This document shows positions 52,447-60,717 of a DNA stretch of 64,000 nt, piece by piece. Under the pieces are notes generated by a model. It saw nothing but the letters and a program-made list of their open reading frames with translations. It was not told the DNA's origin and searched no databases. The stretch is from Rhodospirillaceae bacterium (lineage in GTDB: Bacteria > Pseudomonadota > Alphaproteobacteria > CACIAM-22H2): NCBI GenBank assembly GCA_022843945.1, contig JALHMR010000014.1, positions 57,075 to 121,074 of the forward strand. The letters run 5' to 3'. The stretch's first letter is position 1. Each line of letters opens with the position of its first letter. A program made the position numbers and the translations under genes.

Positions 52447-53154
52447 TCAGCCGGCGGCACACCACGGTGTCGGCCAGAGACAGTCGTCGACTTCCTCGAT
52501 CAGTGCCTCGGCACCCGCCGCCGTATACGGCGCACCGCGTGGTCTTGTCGCCTGGGCGTTGGTGGCGGCGTTGAACGAAACGAGGTAGAGGCGCGGATAG
52601 GGCCGATCGCCCGCCCGGCCCAGCGCGTAAGAGAGATTGGCGTCGAGGAGAACGACGGAGCCAAGGCCGGCTTCGAGCGCCACGGGGGCACCGGTCTTGC
52701 CGAGATGCGAGCCGGGCACGACGCTCAGCGGCGAACCGTAGGCGCTGTCCTCGATCACCACGGCGGCCGTCAGGGCCTTTGCCTCAGTCAGGCCGTCGAG
52801 GGCAGCCCAGGCCTGGGCGTCGCGCCGGAAACGGGCCTCGGTCGCGGCGGCGGAGCGCCAGGGCAGGAGCCGCGTCTGATGGATATACGGTGCGGTATCC
52901 AAGAGATCGCGGGCGGCGTGAACCAGGCGTGGATGGGCCGCCAGCCGCCGGAACACGGCTTCCGAGCGATGGACCCCGTAGATCGTGCCCTCGGGCGCCT
53001 CTTCGGGCCAGGGCTCGCGGGGCACCTGGCGCAGGGCAACGGCCTGGGCCTCGTCGCGCACCCAGGCGATTTCGTCGAAAGCGAACAGTGACGGAAGGAC
53101 GAGATAACCGTCCTCGTGAAAACGCCGGATTTGCTCGGAGCCGAGATGAACCAT
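52447..53154 (-). CDS. Phytanoyl-CoA dioxygenase-like protein resembling EctD, with lost iron ligands
   Basis: A 235-residue protein whose overall sequence follows ectoine hydroxylase: RRFHEDGYLVLPSLF, VFRRLAAHPRLVHAARDLLD, YIHQTRLLPW, SVVPGSHLGKTG and the C-terminal PYPRLYLVSFNA. The facial triad is broken. Where EctD has W-H-x-D, this protein has FRRDAQAW, so the His is Arg. Where EctD has CNTMHGSN, this protein has ANLSYALG, so the second His is Tyr. I infer that it cannot bind iron in the normal way and may be a non-catalytic or repurposed member. Encoded downstream of the LysR gene on the same strand (86 bp gap). Confidence 0.8.
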   Translation of the reverse strand: MVHLGSEQIRRFHEDGYLVLPSLFAFDEIAWVRDEAQAVALRQVPREPWPEEAPEGTIYGVHRSEAVFRRLAAHPRLVHAARDLLDTAPYIHQTRLLPWRSAAATEARFRRDAQAWAALDGLTEAKALTAAVVIEDSAYGSPLSVVPGSHLGKTGAPVALEAGLGSVVLLDANLSYALGRAGDRPYPRLYLVSFNAATNAQATRPRGAPYTAAGAEALIEEVDDCLWPTPWCAAG

Positions 53155-53240
53155 GCTCCAAAGGTAAGCGCCGGGCCGAGGGGTGCCACGGCATCAATTC
53201 TAAAGAGACCTTTTAGATTCTTTATGGCTTCGCTGGCGGC

Positions 53241-54146
53241 CTAGCCCTCGGCGGCGGCGGCGCGCAGCCAGTCCCGGAACACGGCGACCTTGGGCAGGTT
53301 CAGCTTGGCCTTCGGGCAGACCACATAATAGGCAAATTCCACCGGCGCATTGACCTGGAACGGCTTGACCAGCCGCCCCTCGGCCAGATCCGTCGCCGCC
53401 AGGGTCGCCTTGGCCAGGGCCACGCCCTTGCCCAACAGGGCTGCCTCGATCACCAGGCTGGACTGGTTGAAACGCGGGCCCCGCGAGGCGTCCATGCCGC
53501 TGACCCCGGCCGCCTTGAGCCACATTTCCCAAGTCGGGCAGGATTCGTCGTTATCCGGGCTGTCGTCGTGCAGCAGGATAAGACCCTTGAGGTCCTGCGG
53601 ATTGTCCAGCGGGGCCTTGTCCTTGAGCAGGCTGGGGCTGCACACCGGGAACACCGATTCCGTCAGCAGCTTCTCGACGACCAGATCGGGGTAGCGTCCG
53701 GCCCCGTAGCGGATAGCCAGGTCGACATCGTCGCGCGAGAAATCGGTGACCTGCATCGAGGCCGAGACCCGGACATCGATCTCCGGGTGCTTCTCCTGGA
53801 AGCGGTCCAGGCGGGGGACCAGCCATTTGGCGGCAAAAGACGGGGCGACGCTGACCGTCAGCACGCCGGCCATACCGAGGGAATCGATGGCGTCGATAGC
53901 CTCGGCCAGGCGGTCGAAACCGTCGCGAATGCCCGGCAGACAGGCCTGGCCGGCATCGGTCAGCAGCAGGGACCGGCCGTCGCGGCGGAACAGGCTGACC
54001 CCGAGATGGTCCTCGAGCGTACGGATCTGGTGGCTGATCGCGGCCGGGGTCACGCTCAGCTCCTCCGCAGCCTTGGACAGGCTGAGATGGCGCGCGGCGG
54101 CTTCGTAGGCGCGGAGCGCATTAAGCGGTGGTAAGCGTCGGGCCAT
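53241..54146 (-). CDS. LysR-family transcriptional regulator (GcvA-like)
   Basis: A 301-residue regulator. The helix-turn-helix (NALRAYEAAARHLSLSKAAE, then TPAAISHQIRTLEDHLGVSL) covers residues 8-50. The effector domain starts near residue 90 (GVLTVSVAPSFAAKWLVPRL). These sequences are typical of the GcvA branch. It is divergent from the second FAD monooxygenase gene across 154 bp, so that gene is its likely target. LysR proteins usually activate the divergent gene when an aromatic or amino-acid coinducer binds. Confidence 0.92.
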   Translation of the reverse strand: MARRLPPLNALRAYEAAARHLSLSKAAEELSVTPAAISHQIRTLEDHLGVSLFRRDGRSLLLTDAGQACLPGIRDGFDRLAEAIDAIDSLGMAGVLTVSVAPSFAAKWLVPRLDRFQEKHPEIDVRVSASMQVTDFSRDDVDLAIRYGAGRYPDLVVEKLLTESVFPVCSPSLLKDKAPLDNPQDLKGLILLHDDSPDNDESCPTWEMWLKAAGVSGMDASRGPRFNQSSLVIEAALLGKGVALAKATLAATDLAEGRLVKPFQVNAPVEFAYYVVCPKAKLNLPKVAVFRDWLRAAAAEG

Positions 54147-54300
54147 CGGACCTGTATGTATCGCCCCCGGAAGATTGTCCTTTTAGTTTTTCTGCGACGC
54201 GAAGGGAAATTCTTTCATCCGGGCTCGGCGCGTCGACAGTAGCACAGGAGTTCGGATACGGTCGCCGCGGCGTCCCAGCCCTCTATCTTACTGTCCCTCA

Positions 54301-55503
54301 ATGGCCCGAAAACACGATCGCGTCCTGATTGTCGGCGCCGGACCAGTCGGCGCCATCGCCGCCCTGCTCCTGGCTCGGGCCGGCATTCCGGTGACCGTGC
54401 TGGAGCGTGAAAAAGGCATCGTGCCGGACTACCGGGCCTCGACCTTCCATCCGCCCACGCTCGACCTGCTCGAGGCCTGCGGCGCCACCGATGCCATGGT
54501 GCGCATGGGATTGATCGCGCCGGTGATGCAGTATCGTGACCGGCGCGAGGGCCGGATCGCGGAGTTCGATCTGTCGCTGCTCAAGGACGATACGCGCCAT
54601 CCCTATCGCCTGCAGTGCGAGCAGTTCAAGCTCGTGGGCTGGGCCTACGAGGAGCTCCGCAAGATCCCCGGCGTGCAGCTCTGCTTCGGTCACGAGGTCA
54701 GCGACGTGGCCGTGACCGAGGACGGCGTGCAGGTGACCGCCATGACTGGCGCCGGCCCTGTTTCCCTGGGCGGCGATTTCCTGATCGGCACCGATGGCGG
54801 CCGCAGCACGGTGCGCAAGACGCTGGGCATCGCCTTCGACGGCTTCACCTATCCCGAGCACTTCCTGGTCGCCGGCACGCGCTTCGATTTCAAATCGGCG
54901 ATGCCCGATATCTGCTCGGTCAACTACACCGCCGATCCGGTCGAGTGGTATCTGCTGCTGGAGATTCCCGACATGTGGCGGATCGTCACCCCCGTCGATC
55001 TCGGCCGCGAGCCGGACGAAGCCGTTCAGGAAAAGCAGATCCAGGCCAGCCTGCAGAACCTGCTGCCGCGGGCCGAGCCGTACGAGATCGTGGTCAAGGC
55101 GATCTACCGGGTCAGCCAGCGCGTGGCGGGCAGCTACCGCCGGGGGCGGGCCTTCCTGGCGGGTGATGCCGCGCATATCAACAATCCGCTCGGCGGCATG
55201 GGGCTCAACGGCGGCTTGCACGACGCCCTGAACCTGACCGACCGCCTGATCCGCGTCTGGCATGGCGCGGCCGAGGTGAGCCTGCTCGACGGCTACGAGG
55301 CGCAGCGCAAACCCGAAGCGGTCAACGCCATCAATGCCATCACCGCCCGCAACAAGAAGCTGCTCGAAGAGCGCGATCCGCAGGTGCGCCGGCGGAACCT
55401 GGCGGAATGGCGGCGGATCGCCGCGGACCGCTCGCTGGCCTACGAGCACCTGCTGCAGACCTCGATGATCGCCTCGCTCCGCCGCTCCGGCATGCTCGGG
55501 TAA
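54301..55503 (+). CDS. FAD-dependent aromatic hydroxylase, second paralogue
   Basis: A 400-residue class A flavoprotein monooxygenase with VGAGPVGAIAALLLARAGIP (FAD fold), GTDGGRSTVRKTLG (DG motif) and FLAGDAAHINNPLGGMGLNG (GD motif). It is plainly related over its whole length to the protein at 27574-28788, sharing for example FHPPTL, HPYR, CEQFKL and NKKLLEERDP. No Shine-Dalgarno sequence precedes the ATG. A TATCTT box 11 bp upstream (54284-54289) would make the mRNA nearly leaderless. Probable regulator: the divergent LysR. Confidence 0.91.
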   Translation: MARKHDRVLIVGAGPVGAIAALLLARAGIPVTVLEREKGIVPDYRASTFHPPTLDLLEACGATDAMVRMGLIAPVMQYRDRREGRIAEFDLSLLKDDTRHPYRLQCEQFKLVGWAYEELRKIPGVQLCFGHEVSDVAVTEDGVQVTAMTGAGPVSLGGDFLIGTDGGRSTVRKTLGIAFDGFTYPEHFLVAGTRFDFKSAMPDICSVNYTADPVEWYLLLEIPDMWRIVTPVDLGREPDEAVQEKQIQASLQNLLPRAEPYEIVVKAIYRVSQRVAGSYRRGRAFLAGDAAHINNPLGGMGLNGGLHDALNLTDRLIRVWHGAAEVSLLDGYEAQRKPEAVNAINAITARNKKLLEERDPQVRRRNLAEWRRIAADRSLAYEHLLQTSMIASLRRSGMLG

Positions 55504-55609
55504 GGCTTCCCGGACGGTTAAGGGGGTTCACGAACTCGCGTATTTCCCCGGCACGGGCCGGGATGCTAGACACTCCCCTTCTCAAACGGTGGGACTGCAC
55601 GAGGGTGGC

Positions 55610-55936
55610 ATGCCGGCGGTGGTTTACATTCTGAAAGATGGCAGCGAGCGGCGCGTCGAGGTGCCGGAAGGGACCAGCGTCATGCTCGGCGCCATTCAGA
55701 ACAACGTGCCGGGCATCGAGGCGGAGTGCGGTGGTTGCTGTTCCTGCGCCACCTGCCACGTCTATGTCGAGCCGGCCTATGCCGACAAGGTGCCGCCGCC
55801 GGACCTGACGGAGAACGACCTGCTGTCTGGCGTAGCCGCCGAGCGCAAGCCCAGCAGCCGGCTGAGCTGCCAGATCAACATGACCGCGGCGCTGGACGGC
55901 CTGACCGTCAGGATTCCGGAGAAGCAGTCCTTGTGA
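55610..55936 (+). CDS. [2Fe-2S] ferredoxin, adrenodoxin/putidaredoxin type
   Basis: A 108-residue electron carrier. The ATG at 55610 follows GAGGG with 4 nt spacing. The cluster cysteines are in ECGGCCSCATCHVYV (C-x5-C-x2-C) and RLSCQI near the C-terminus, typical of ferredoxins that serve P450 or Rieske oxygenases. It overlaps its reductase gene by GTGA, so the two form an electron-transfer pair. Possible clients in this window are the Rieske oxygenase at 30.6 kb, which has no reductase of its own, or an oxygenase elsewhere. Confidence 0.93.
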   Translation: MPAVVYILKDGSERRVEVPEGTSVMLGAIQNNVPGIEAECGGCCSCATCHVYVEPAYADKVPPPDLTENDLLSGVAAERKPSSRLSCQINMTAALDGLTVRIPEKQSL

Positions 55937-57156
55937 GCCACGGGCTGGTCGTCGTCGGCGGCTCCTACGCCGCGGCGCAGATCGCCGCCTCGGCCCGCGA
56001 GCAGGGCTATGCCGAGCCGATCCGCATCGTCAGCGAAGAGCCCCGTGGCCCCTATCAGCGCCCGCCCCTCTCCAAGGGCTACCTGGCCGGCAAGGTACTG
56101 CCGGCGGCGCTGCCGTTGCGCAGCGAAGCCTTCTATCGCGACAGCAAGGTCGAATTGATCCTGGGCGCACGGGCCGAGAGCATCGATCTCTCCGGCCGGA
56201 GCGTCGTGCTGAGCGACGGCCGACGTCTCGCTTTCGACCGGCTGGCGCTGGCCACCGGCGCCCGGCCGCGTCCCTTGCCGGTTCCCGGCGGCGGTCTCGA
56301 GGGCGTTCTCTTCCTGCGCTCGCTCGCCGATGCCGATGCGCTGCGCACGCGCCTCGCCGAGGCGACCGACGTCGTCATTGTCGGCGCCGGCTTCATCGGG
56401 CTTGAATTCGCCTCGGTGGCGGTCGCGGCGGGCAAGAAGGTGACCGTGGTCGAGATGCAGGATCGCGTGCTGGCGCGGGCCGTCGCTCCCGGCCTGGCCG
56501 CCTTCATTGCCGATGTGCATCGCGCCAAGGGACTGGACATCCGCCTCGGCGCCACCGTCAAGGAGTTGCGCGGCAACCGGAGAGTCGAGAGCGTCATATG
56601 CGGCGACGGAACATCGATCCGCGCCGACTTGGTGCTGCTGGCCATCGGTGTCATACCGAATGTCGAGCTGGCGCAAGCCGCCGGCCTTGCCTGCCAGGAC
56701 GGCATCATCGTCGATCGCTTCGCCACGACCAGCGATCCGCGTATCGTCAGCGCCGGCGACTGCACCCGCCATCCCAGCGCCTATGCCGACCAGCCGCTGC
56801 GCCTCGAATCCGTGCAGAACGCCCTCGACCAGGCGAAGACCGCCGCGGCGACCATCTCGGGCGTGGCCAAGCCTTACGACACGGTGCCGTGGTTCTGGTC
56901 CGACCAGTACGATCTGAAGCTGCAGATGGTGGGGCTCGCGGCCGGCCATGATTCGGCCGTGACGCGCGGCACACCCAGCGACGGGCGTTTCTCGGTCTTT
57001 TATTACCGGCGCGGAAGCTTGATCGCGATCGATTCGGTCAACAAGCCGGGCGAGCACATGCTCGGCCGCAAGCTGCTGACCGCCCGGCTCTCGCCGACAC
57101 CCGAACAGGCGGCCGATAGCGGATTCGATCTCCAGGGCCTTATGGCGAAAGCCTGA
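55933..57156 (+). CDS. FAD-dependent ferredoxin reductase (putidaredoxin-reductase-like)
   Basis: A 407-residue NAD(P)H-dependent flavoprotein, starting at a GTG that overlaps the ferredoxin stop (GTGA). FAD-binding VVVGGSYAAAQIAASAREQG at the N-terminus; PYQRPPLSKGYLAG typical of the oxygenase-coupled family near residue 40; NAD-binding VIVGAGFIGLEFASVAVAAG near residue 150; and the C-terminal FAD contact VSAGDCTRHP near residue 272. It passes electrons to the adjacent ferredoxin. Confidence 0.94.
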   Translation: MSHGLVVVGGSYAAAQIAASAREQGYAEPIRIVSEEPRGPYQRPPLSKGYLAGKVLPAALPLRSEAFYRDSKVELILGARAESIDLSGRSVVLSDGRRLAFDRLALATGARPRPLPVPGGGLEGVLFLRSLADADALRTRLAEATDVVIVGAGFIGLEFASVAVAAGKKVTVVEMQDRVLARAVAPGLAAFIADVHRAKGLDIRLGATVKELRGNRRVESVICGDGTSIRADLVLLAIGVIPNVELAQAAGLACQDGIIVDRFATTSDPRIVSAGDCTRHPSAYADQPLRLESVQNALDQAKTAAATISGVAKPYDTVPWFWSDQYDLKLQMVGLAAGHDSAVTRGTPSDGRFSVFYYRRGSLIAIDSVNKPGEHMLGRKLLTARLSPTPEQAADSGFDLQGLMAKA

Positions 57157-57160
57157 CCGG

Positions 57161-58141
57161 CTAGGGCGACAGAACGGCGTACGGCTCGCAACGCAGACGC
57201 AGGAGCACGACCTCCGGCGGACAGTTGAACCGCGCGCGCTGGGCAACGCCGACACCCCGGGTGGTGTAACCCAGCATGCCGTCCCATTGCCACGGGCCTA
57301 CGGCCAGCCGGCGGTGGCTATCGAGAGCCGTAAAGATAGGACGGCCGCCCGGCAGACAGATCTGCCCGCCATGCGTATGACCCGAGAGATAAAGCGCGTG
57401 GCCGGCCGCAGCAGCCACGTCGGCCATCTCGGCGCTGTGCACGAGCGCGATCGAGAACTGGCCGGCGGAGCTCTTAGCCAAGGTCCGGTGAGCGGTGTCG
57501 GTGTAGAAGCGGTTGACGTCGTCGATGCCGGTGATGCGGATCGGGGAGCCTTCACGGCTGACGGTGACATGCTCGTTGATCAGCATGCGAACGCCGATCT
57601 CCTCCAGCGTATCGACGAGATCGTGCGTATCGTGATTTCCCAGCACGCCGAGAATCCCGTCACGCGGATTGAGGGCGGCAACGAGCGGCGCCAACTCTGC
57701 GGCGGTGACCGTGGCGGAAGGCGTGCCGCGGCTTTGAAAGTCGCCCGTCATCACCGCGAGATCGACCGTCTGGTCGCGGAGCTGATCCAGGACGCGATCG
57801 ATCAGCCCCGGCACCCGGCCGACATGGAAGTCGGAGAAATGGGCGATCGTATAGCCGTCGAAGGCCAGGGGCAGGTGCGGGAAGAAAAGCTCGATCTCGC
57901 TGATCTCCACGGCGAGCGTGTTCGCCAAGGCCCGCGGACCCAAGCCCACGGCCCGAAGCAGAGGCACCGCCAGATCGACCATATGCGGCACGGGCCCGCG
58001 GCGCTTGACCCCCCAGCGGGTGTAGCGCCGCAAGGACTCCTCCATGACCATCCGCCGGACGCGCCAGGCGGCGCGGGGCGCGTCGAGGGTCGTAACGGCC
58101 TGGCGGGCGGCGGGAACAGGGGCGACAGCCGGGATATCCAT
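57161..58141 (-). CDS. Metallophosphoesterase (YkuE/YaeI-like)
   Basis: A 326-residue calcineurin-like phosphoesterase. All dimetal-site motifs are present: HFSDFHVG (D-x-H), VMTGDFQSRG (GD), VLGNHDTHD (GNHD), ALVHSAEM (H) and YLSGHTHGGQICLPG (GHTH). An N-terminal extension of about 90 residues contains a weakly hydrophobic stretch (VDLAVPLLRAVGLG), perhaps for membrane association. Close families act on lipid phosphates such as UDP-diacylglucosamine or on phosphodiesters. It ends 4 bp from the ferredoxin-reductase gene, convergent with it. Confidence 0.88.
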   Translation of the reverse strand: MDIPAVAPVPAARQAVTTLDAPRAAWRVRRMVMEESLRRYTRWGVKRRGPVPHMVDLAVPLLRAVGLGPRALANTLAVEISEIELFFPHLPLAFDGYTIAHFSDFHVGRVPGLIDRVLDQLRDQTVDLAVMTGDFQSRGTPSATVTAAELAPLVAALNPRDGILGVLGNHDTHDLVDTLEEIGVRMLINEHVTVSREGSPIRITGIDDVNRFYTDTAHRTLAKSSAGQFSIALVHSAEMADVAAAAGHALYLSGHTHGGQICLPGGRPIFTALDSHRRLAVGPWQWDGMLGYTTRGVGVAQRARFNCPPEVVLLRLRCEPYAVLSP

Positions 58142-58334
58142 GGGCGCGATATCGTCCTTAATACCTGGTGCTCATTGTCCGAGATCGCTACGGCCTAAAT
58201 ATGACGGACTGACGGCCGCAGCACTCCCGTCAAGTTTGGGGCGCGCCTGGGCATCTACGAGACCCCGTCCGGTCAAACGGCGCCTTCTTAGGGATTATTC
58301 CGCGCCCTTTTGGGTGTCTCCCCCGGCCGGAGAC

Positions 58335-58360
58335 GGAACCCCCCAATGGCCAAGCTCGTT
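58335..58360 (+). promoter_or_regulatory. EcfG-type general-stress promoter
   Basis: GGAAC at 58335-58339 and CGTT at 58357-58360 (18 bp between GGAAC and GTT) match the alphaproteobacterial sigma-EcfG consensus exactly. It lies 45 bp before the ATG of the secreted protein gene at 58406. Confidence 0.7.
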
Positions 58361-58405
58361 ACCCAGCCACACATCTATCCCCGCAACACCCAACAGGAGT
58401 GCATC

Positions 58406-59293
58406 ATGAAATATCTCATGGGGTTGGCCATTATGGCCGCCGCGGTGAGCGGTGGCGCCGTCGCCCAGGTCATCGTCCCCGCCCAGCAGCCGCAAACCAT
58501 CGTCGTGCAGCAACCCGCCCCAGTGGTGGTGGGCTCGCCACCGCCCATGGTCATAGCCCCGGCGACGACCGAAACGGTCATGTATTCGCGGGTCTATGTC
58601 CCACAGGGCGTGATCAACACGACGGCGGTCCAGCCCGCCCCCTTCCATCCCGCACCGGCCGGAACCGTGCTCGAGACCACCGCTGACAAGCGCCTAGTCA
58701 AGACCGTCGACGGCTACGAGGTGGTCTACGACGTCAACGGCCAGCCGTTGACCTCGCACGCCCTGTTCACCGACGGGCTGGAAGCCGGAAAGTACAACCG
58801 CCGGGAAGCCGAGAGCATTTGGCCCCTCCAGGTCAGCAAGACCGAGACCTTCAACATCGACGGCGGCGGCGGGGTGCGCGCGATCCACATGCGCGTCCTG
58901 CGTACCGAGGTCGTCAACGTGCCGGCGGGCTCGTTCTACACTTATGTCGTCGAGCGCCGCGACCGGTCGCTGTCCGACAACAGCGAGAACGTGTCGACCT
59001 ACTGGTATGCGCCGAGCATCGGCAGCGTGGTGAAGTTCGAGGAACGCCTCGGCCGCCCGGGCAAGCCGCGTCCGGCCTACGAGCTGGTCACGATACGGCT
59101 GCCGCATGCCATTCCGGGTGCCGTGCTCGTGCAGGCGACGCGCCGGCCCGACACGCTGGAGAACCAGGCCCAGTTCTGCCGTGAACGAGGCACCGTCCTG
59201 CGGCTGGCCGATGGTCGCGTCCTGATGCTCGACTGCCCGGCCTATGTCCAGGCCGAGCGCCTCAGCTACGAGAACTGGCTGATCGTCCGCTGA
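58406..59293 (+). CDS. Secreted protein of unknown function, likely stress-induced
   Basis: A 295-residue exported protein. The ATG at 58406 is supported by AGGAG six nt upstream and by a signal peptide (KYLMGLAIMAAAVSGGAVAQ). After cleavage comes a Pro/Gln/Val-rich low-complexity stretch (about residues 20-60), then a folded domain (about 75-295). That domain includes TVDGYEVVYDVNGQPLTSHA and YTYVVERRDRS and a Cys pair near the end (FCRERG, LDCPAY). No family is recognised. A perfect EcfG-type promoter precedes it, so it is probably part of the general stress response. Confidence 0.7.
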   Translation: MKYLMGLAIMAAAVSGGAVAQVIVPAQQPQTIVVQQPAPVVVGSPPPMVIAPATTETVMYSRVYVPQGVINTTAVQPAPFHPAPAGTVLETTADKRLVKTVDGYEVVYDVNGQPLTSHALFTDGLEAGKYNRREAESIWPLQVSKTETFNIDGGGGVRAIHMRVLRTEVVNVPAGSFYTYVVERRDRSLSDNSENVSTYWYAPSIGSVVKFEERLGRPGKPRPAYELVTIRLPHAIPGAVLVQATRRPDTLENQAQFCRERGTVLRLADGRVLMLDCPAYVQAERLSYENWLIVR

Positions 59294-59324
59294 CATTGCC
59301 CCGCTAACCCCGAAGAGGCGCCGC

Positions 59325-59350
59325 GGAACCCTGGCGGTTTCCGGGGCGTT
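59325..59350 (+). promoter_or_regulatory. EcfG-type general-stress promoter of the csbD-like gene
   Basis: GGAAC at 59325-59329 and CGTT at 59347-59350 (18 bp between GGAAC and GTT), 37 bp before the ATG at 59387. Part of it (GGAACC...GGTTTCC) could also pair as an imperfect hairpin ending the upstream gene. Confidence 0.65.
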
Positions 59351-59386
59351 CTCTCGGGTGGCGCAAGCTTTACAGGAGACGAAGCA

Positions 59387-59584
59387 ATGAACTGGGACAA
59401 GGTCGAGGGCAACTGGAAGCAGATCAAGGGCAAGGTGAAAGAAAACTGGGGCAAGCTGACCGACAACGATCTGACCGAGATCAACGGCAAGCGCGAGCAA
59501 CTCACTGGCCGAATCCAGGAACGCTACGGCATCGCCAAGGATGAGGCGGAGCGCCAGATCAAGGAATGGGAGAAGGCGTCGTAG
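59387..59584 (+). CDS. CsbD family stress protein
   Basis: A 65-residue hydrophilic protein matching CsbD end to end: NWDKVEGNWKQIKGKVKENW, KLTDNDLTEINGKREQLTGR and IQERYGIAKDEAERQIKEW. In Bacillus csbD is controlled by sigma-B, and in alphaproteobacteria homologues are typical general-stress genes; the molecular role is unknown. AGGAG precedes the ATG, and an EcfG-type promoter lies just upstream. Probably cotranscribed with the DUF3309 gene that follows (55 bp). Confidence 0.95.
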   Translation: MNWDKVEGNWKQIKGKVKENWGKLTDNDLTEINGKREQLTGRIQERYGIAKDEAERQIKEWEKAS

Positions 59585-59639
59585 CCTGCTCCTCGGTACC
59601 AGTCAGGGGGCGTAGAAACCAAGGAAGAAAAGGTCCTCC

Positions 59640-59798
59640 ATGACCCTCAGCACCATCCTTCTCGTCGTCATCATCCTGCTGCTGATCGGCGCCGTACCGG
59701 CATGGCCGCACAGCCGCGGCTGGGGCTACTACCCCAGCGGCGCGCTGACGACCGTTCTATTGATCCTGCTGATCCTGATGCTGATGGGGCGCCTCTAG
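59640..59798 (+). CDS. DUF3309 small membrane protein
   Basis: A 52-residue protein: MTLSTILLVVIILLLIGAVP, then AWPHSRGWGYYPSGALTTVL and a second hydrophobic stretch ending LMLMGRL. Two membrane segments flank the conserved WPHSRGWGYYPSG loop, the hallmark of DUF3309, a family that usually sits beside csbD-like genes in alphaproteobacteria. The function is unknown, probably envelope stress. It ends 8 bp from the convergent superoxide dismutase gene. Confidence 0.9.
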   Translation: MTLSTILLVVIILLLIGAVPAWPHSRGWGYYPSGALTTVLLILLILMLMGRL

Positions 59799-59806
59799 CG
59801 CTCCTT

Positions 59807-60445
59807 CTAACGGGACCCCGCCTTCGCGGCCTTGCGGTTTGAGCCGCCGGCGGTGGCCAAGCGTTCGTTCACCTTATCCCAGTTGATCAGCTTGTCGAGA
59901 AACGCCTCGACGAAGTCCGGCCGCTTGTTGCGGTAGTCTATGTAGTAAGCGTGTTCCCACACATCCACGGTGAGCAGCGGACGCGCATCCGTGGTCAGGG
60001 GATTGTCGCCGTTGGGGGTCGAGACGATGTCGAGCTCGCCGCCTTTCATCACCAGCCAAGCCCAGCCGCTGCCGAACTGGTCGACTGCGGTCTGCTTGAA
60101 GACCTTCCGGAAGTTGTCGTAGCCGTCGAGATCGCGGTCGATCAGCTCGGCGATCGCGCCCGAAGGCTCACCCCCGCCACCCGGGCGCATGCATTCCCAG
60201 AAGAAGCCGTGGTTCCAGTGCTGCGCCGCGTTGTTGAACAGCTTCTTCAGCTTGGACTGGCCGGCGCTGCGGCGGATGATGTCCTCGATCTCCGAATCCT
60301 CGAATTCGGTGCCCTCGATCATCTTCACCGTGTTGTCGAAATAGGCGCGGTGGTGCTTGCCGTAATGCAGCTCCATCGCCTCCTGAGAAAGCACGGGCTC
60401 GAGCGCGTCCTGCCGATAGGGCAGCGGCGGAAAACTGACCTTCAT
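59807..60445 (-). CDS. Superoxide dismutase, Fe/Mn type
   Basis: A 212-residue enzyme converting superoxide to O2 and H2O2. Metal ligands are H27 (ELHYGKHH), H79 (HWNHGFFW), D161 and H165 (TVDVWEHAYYIDYRN). The usual metal-distinguishing segments (AAQHWNHGFFWECM, FGSGWAWLV) look more Fe-like, but cambialism cannot be excluded. No signal peptide is present, so it is cytosolic. It lies downstream of two small stress genes on the same strand and is likely cotranscribed with them from a GGAAC...GTT promoter at 60986-61011. Confidence 0.95.
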   Translation of the reverse strand: MKVSFPPLPYRQDALEPVLSQEAMELHYGKHHRAYFDNTVKMIEGTEFEDSEIEDIIRRSAGQSKLKKLFNNAAQHWNHGFFWECMRPGGGGEPSGAIAELIDRDLDGYDNFRKVFKQTAVDQFGSGWAWLVMKGGELDIVSTPNGDNPLTTDARPLLTVDVWEHAYYIDYRNKRPDFVEAFLDKLINWDKVNERLATAGGSNRKAAKAGSR

Positions 60446-60461
60446 GATTCCCTCCTCGTGC

Positions 60462-60493
60462 GGCGGCCCCGGTCTTCGCCAAAAGGGGCCGCC
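60462..60493. repeat. 9-bp inverted repeat between the DUF3185 and superoxide dismutase genes
   Basis: GGCGGCCCC (60462-60470) and GGGGCCGCC (60485-60493) are perfectly complementary with a 14-nt loop. No T-tract follows. It may weaken read-through into the superoxide dismutase gene or stabilise the upstream mRNA. Confidence 0.5.
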
Positions 60494-60499
60494 TCGGTG

Positions 60500-60706
60500 T
60501 TAACCGCGACCGGCCAGGGCGAGGAAGCCGCCGCCAACGATCGCGGCGAGGCCGCCGGCGATGTACCACATGGTGTTCTCGGTGTACTTGCCGGTCACCG
60601 CCTCGGAAACCTGCTCGACGGGGGCGTCGGTGGCATTGAGACCAATGATCAGAAACACGATGCCGGCGACGGCAAGGGCAATTCCCACGATGCGTGAAAC
60701 GGGCAT
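60500..60706 (-). CDS. DUF3185 small membrane protein
   Basis: A 68-residue protein with two hydrophobic segments (IVGIALAVAGIVFLIIGLNA and MWYIAGGLAAIVGGGFLALA). The linking loop DAPVEQVSEAVTGKYTENTM has the S-x7-G-x2-T/S pattern typical of DUF3185. These small membrane proteins occur widely beside stress genes; no function is known. It begins 11 bp after the hydrophilic protein gene and is probably in the same transcript as superoxide dismutase. Confidence 0.88.
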   Translation of the reverse strand: MPVSRIVGIALAVAGIVFLIIGLNATDAPVEQVSEAVTGKYTENTMWYIAGGLAAIVGGGFLALAGRG

Positions 60707-60717
60707 ATCGGCTCTCC

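Noticed and set aside
55777..57255. A 492-codon open frame on the minus strand.
   Set aside because: Antisense to the ferredoxin reductase; composition of a shadow frame.
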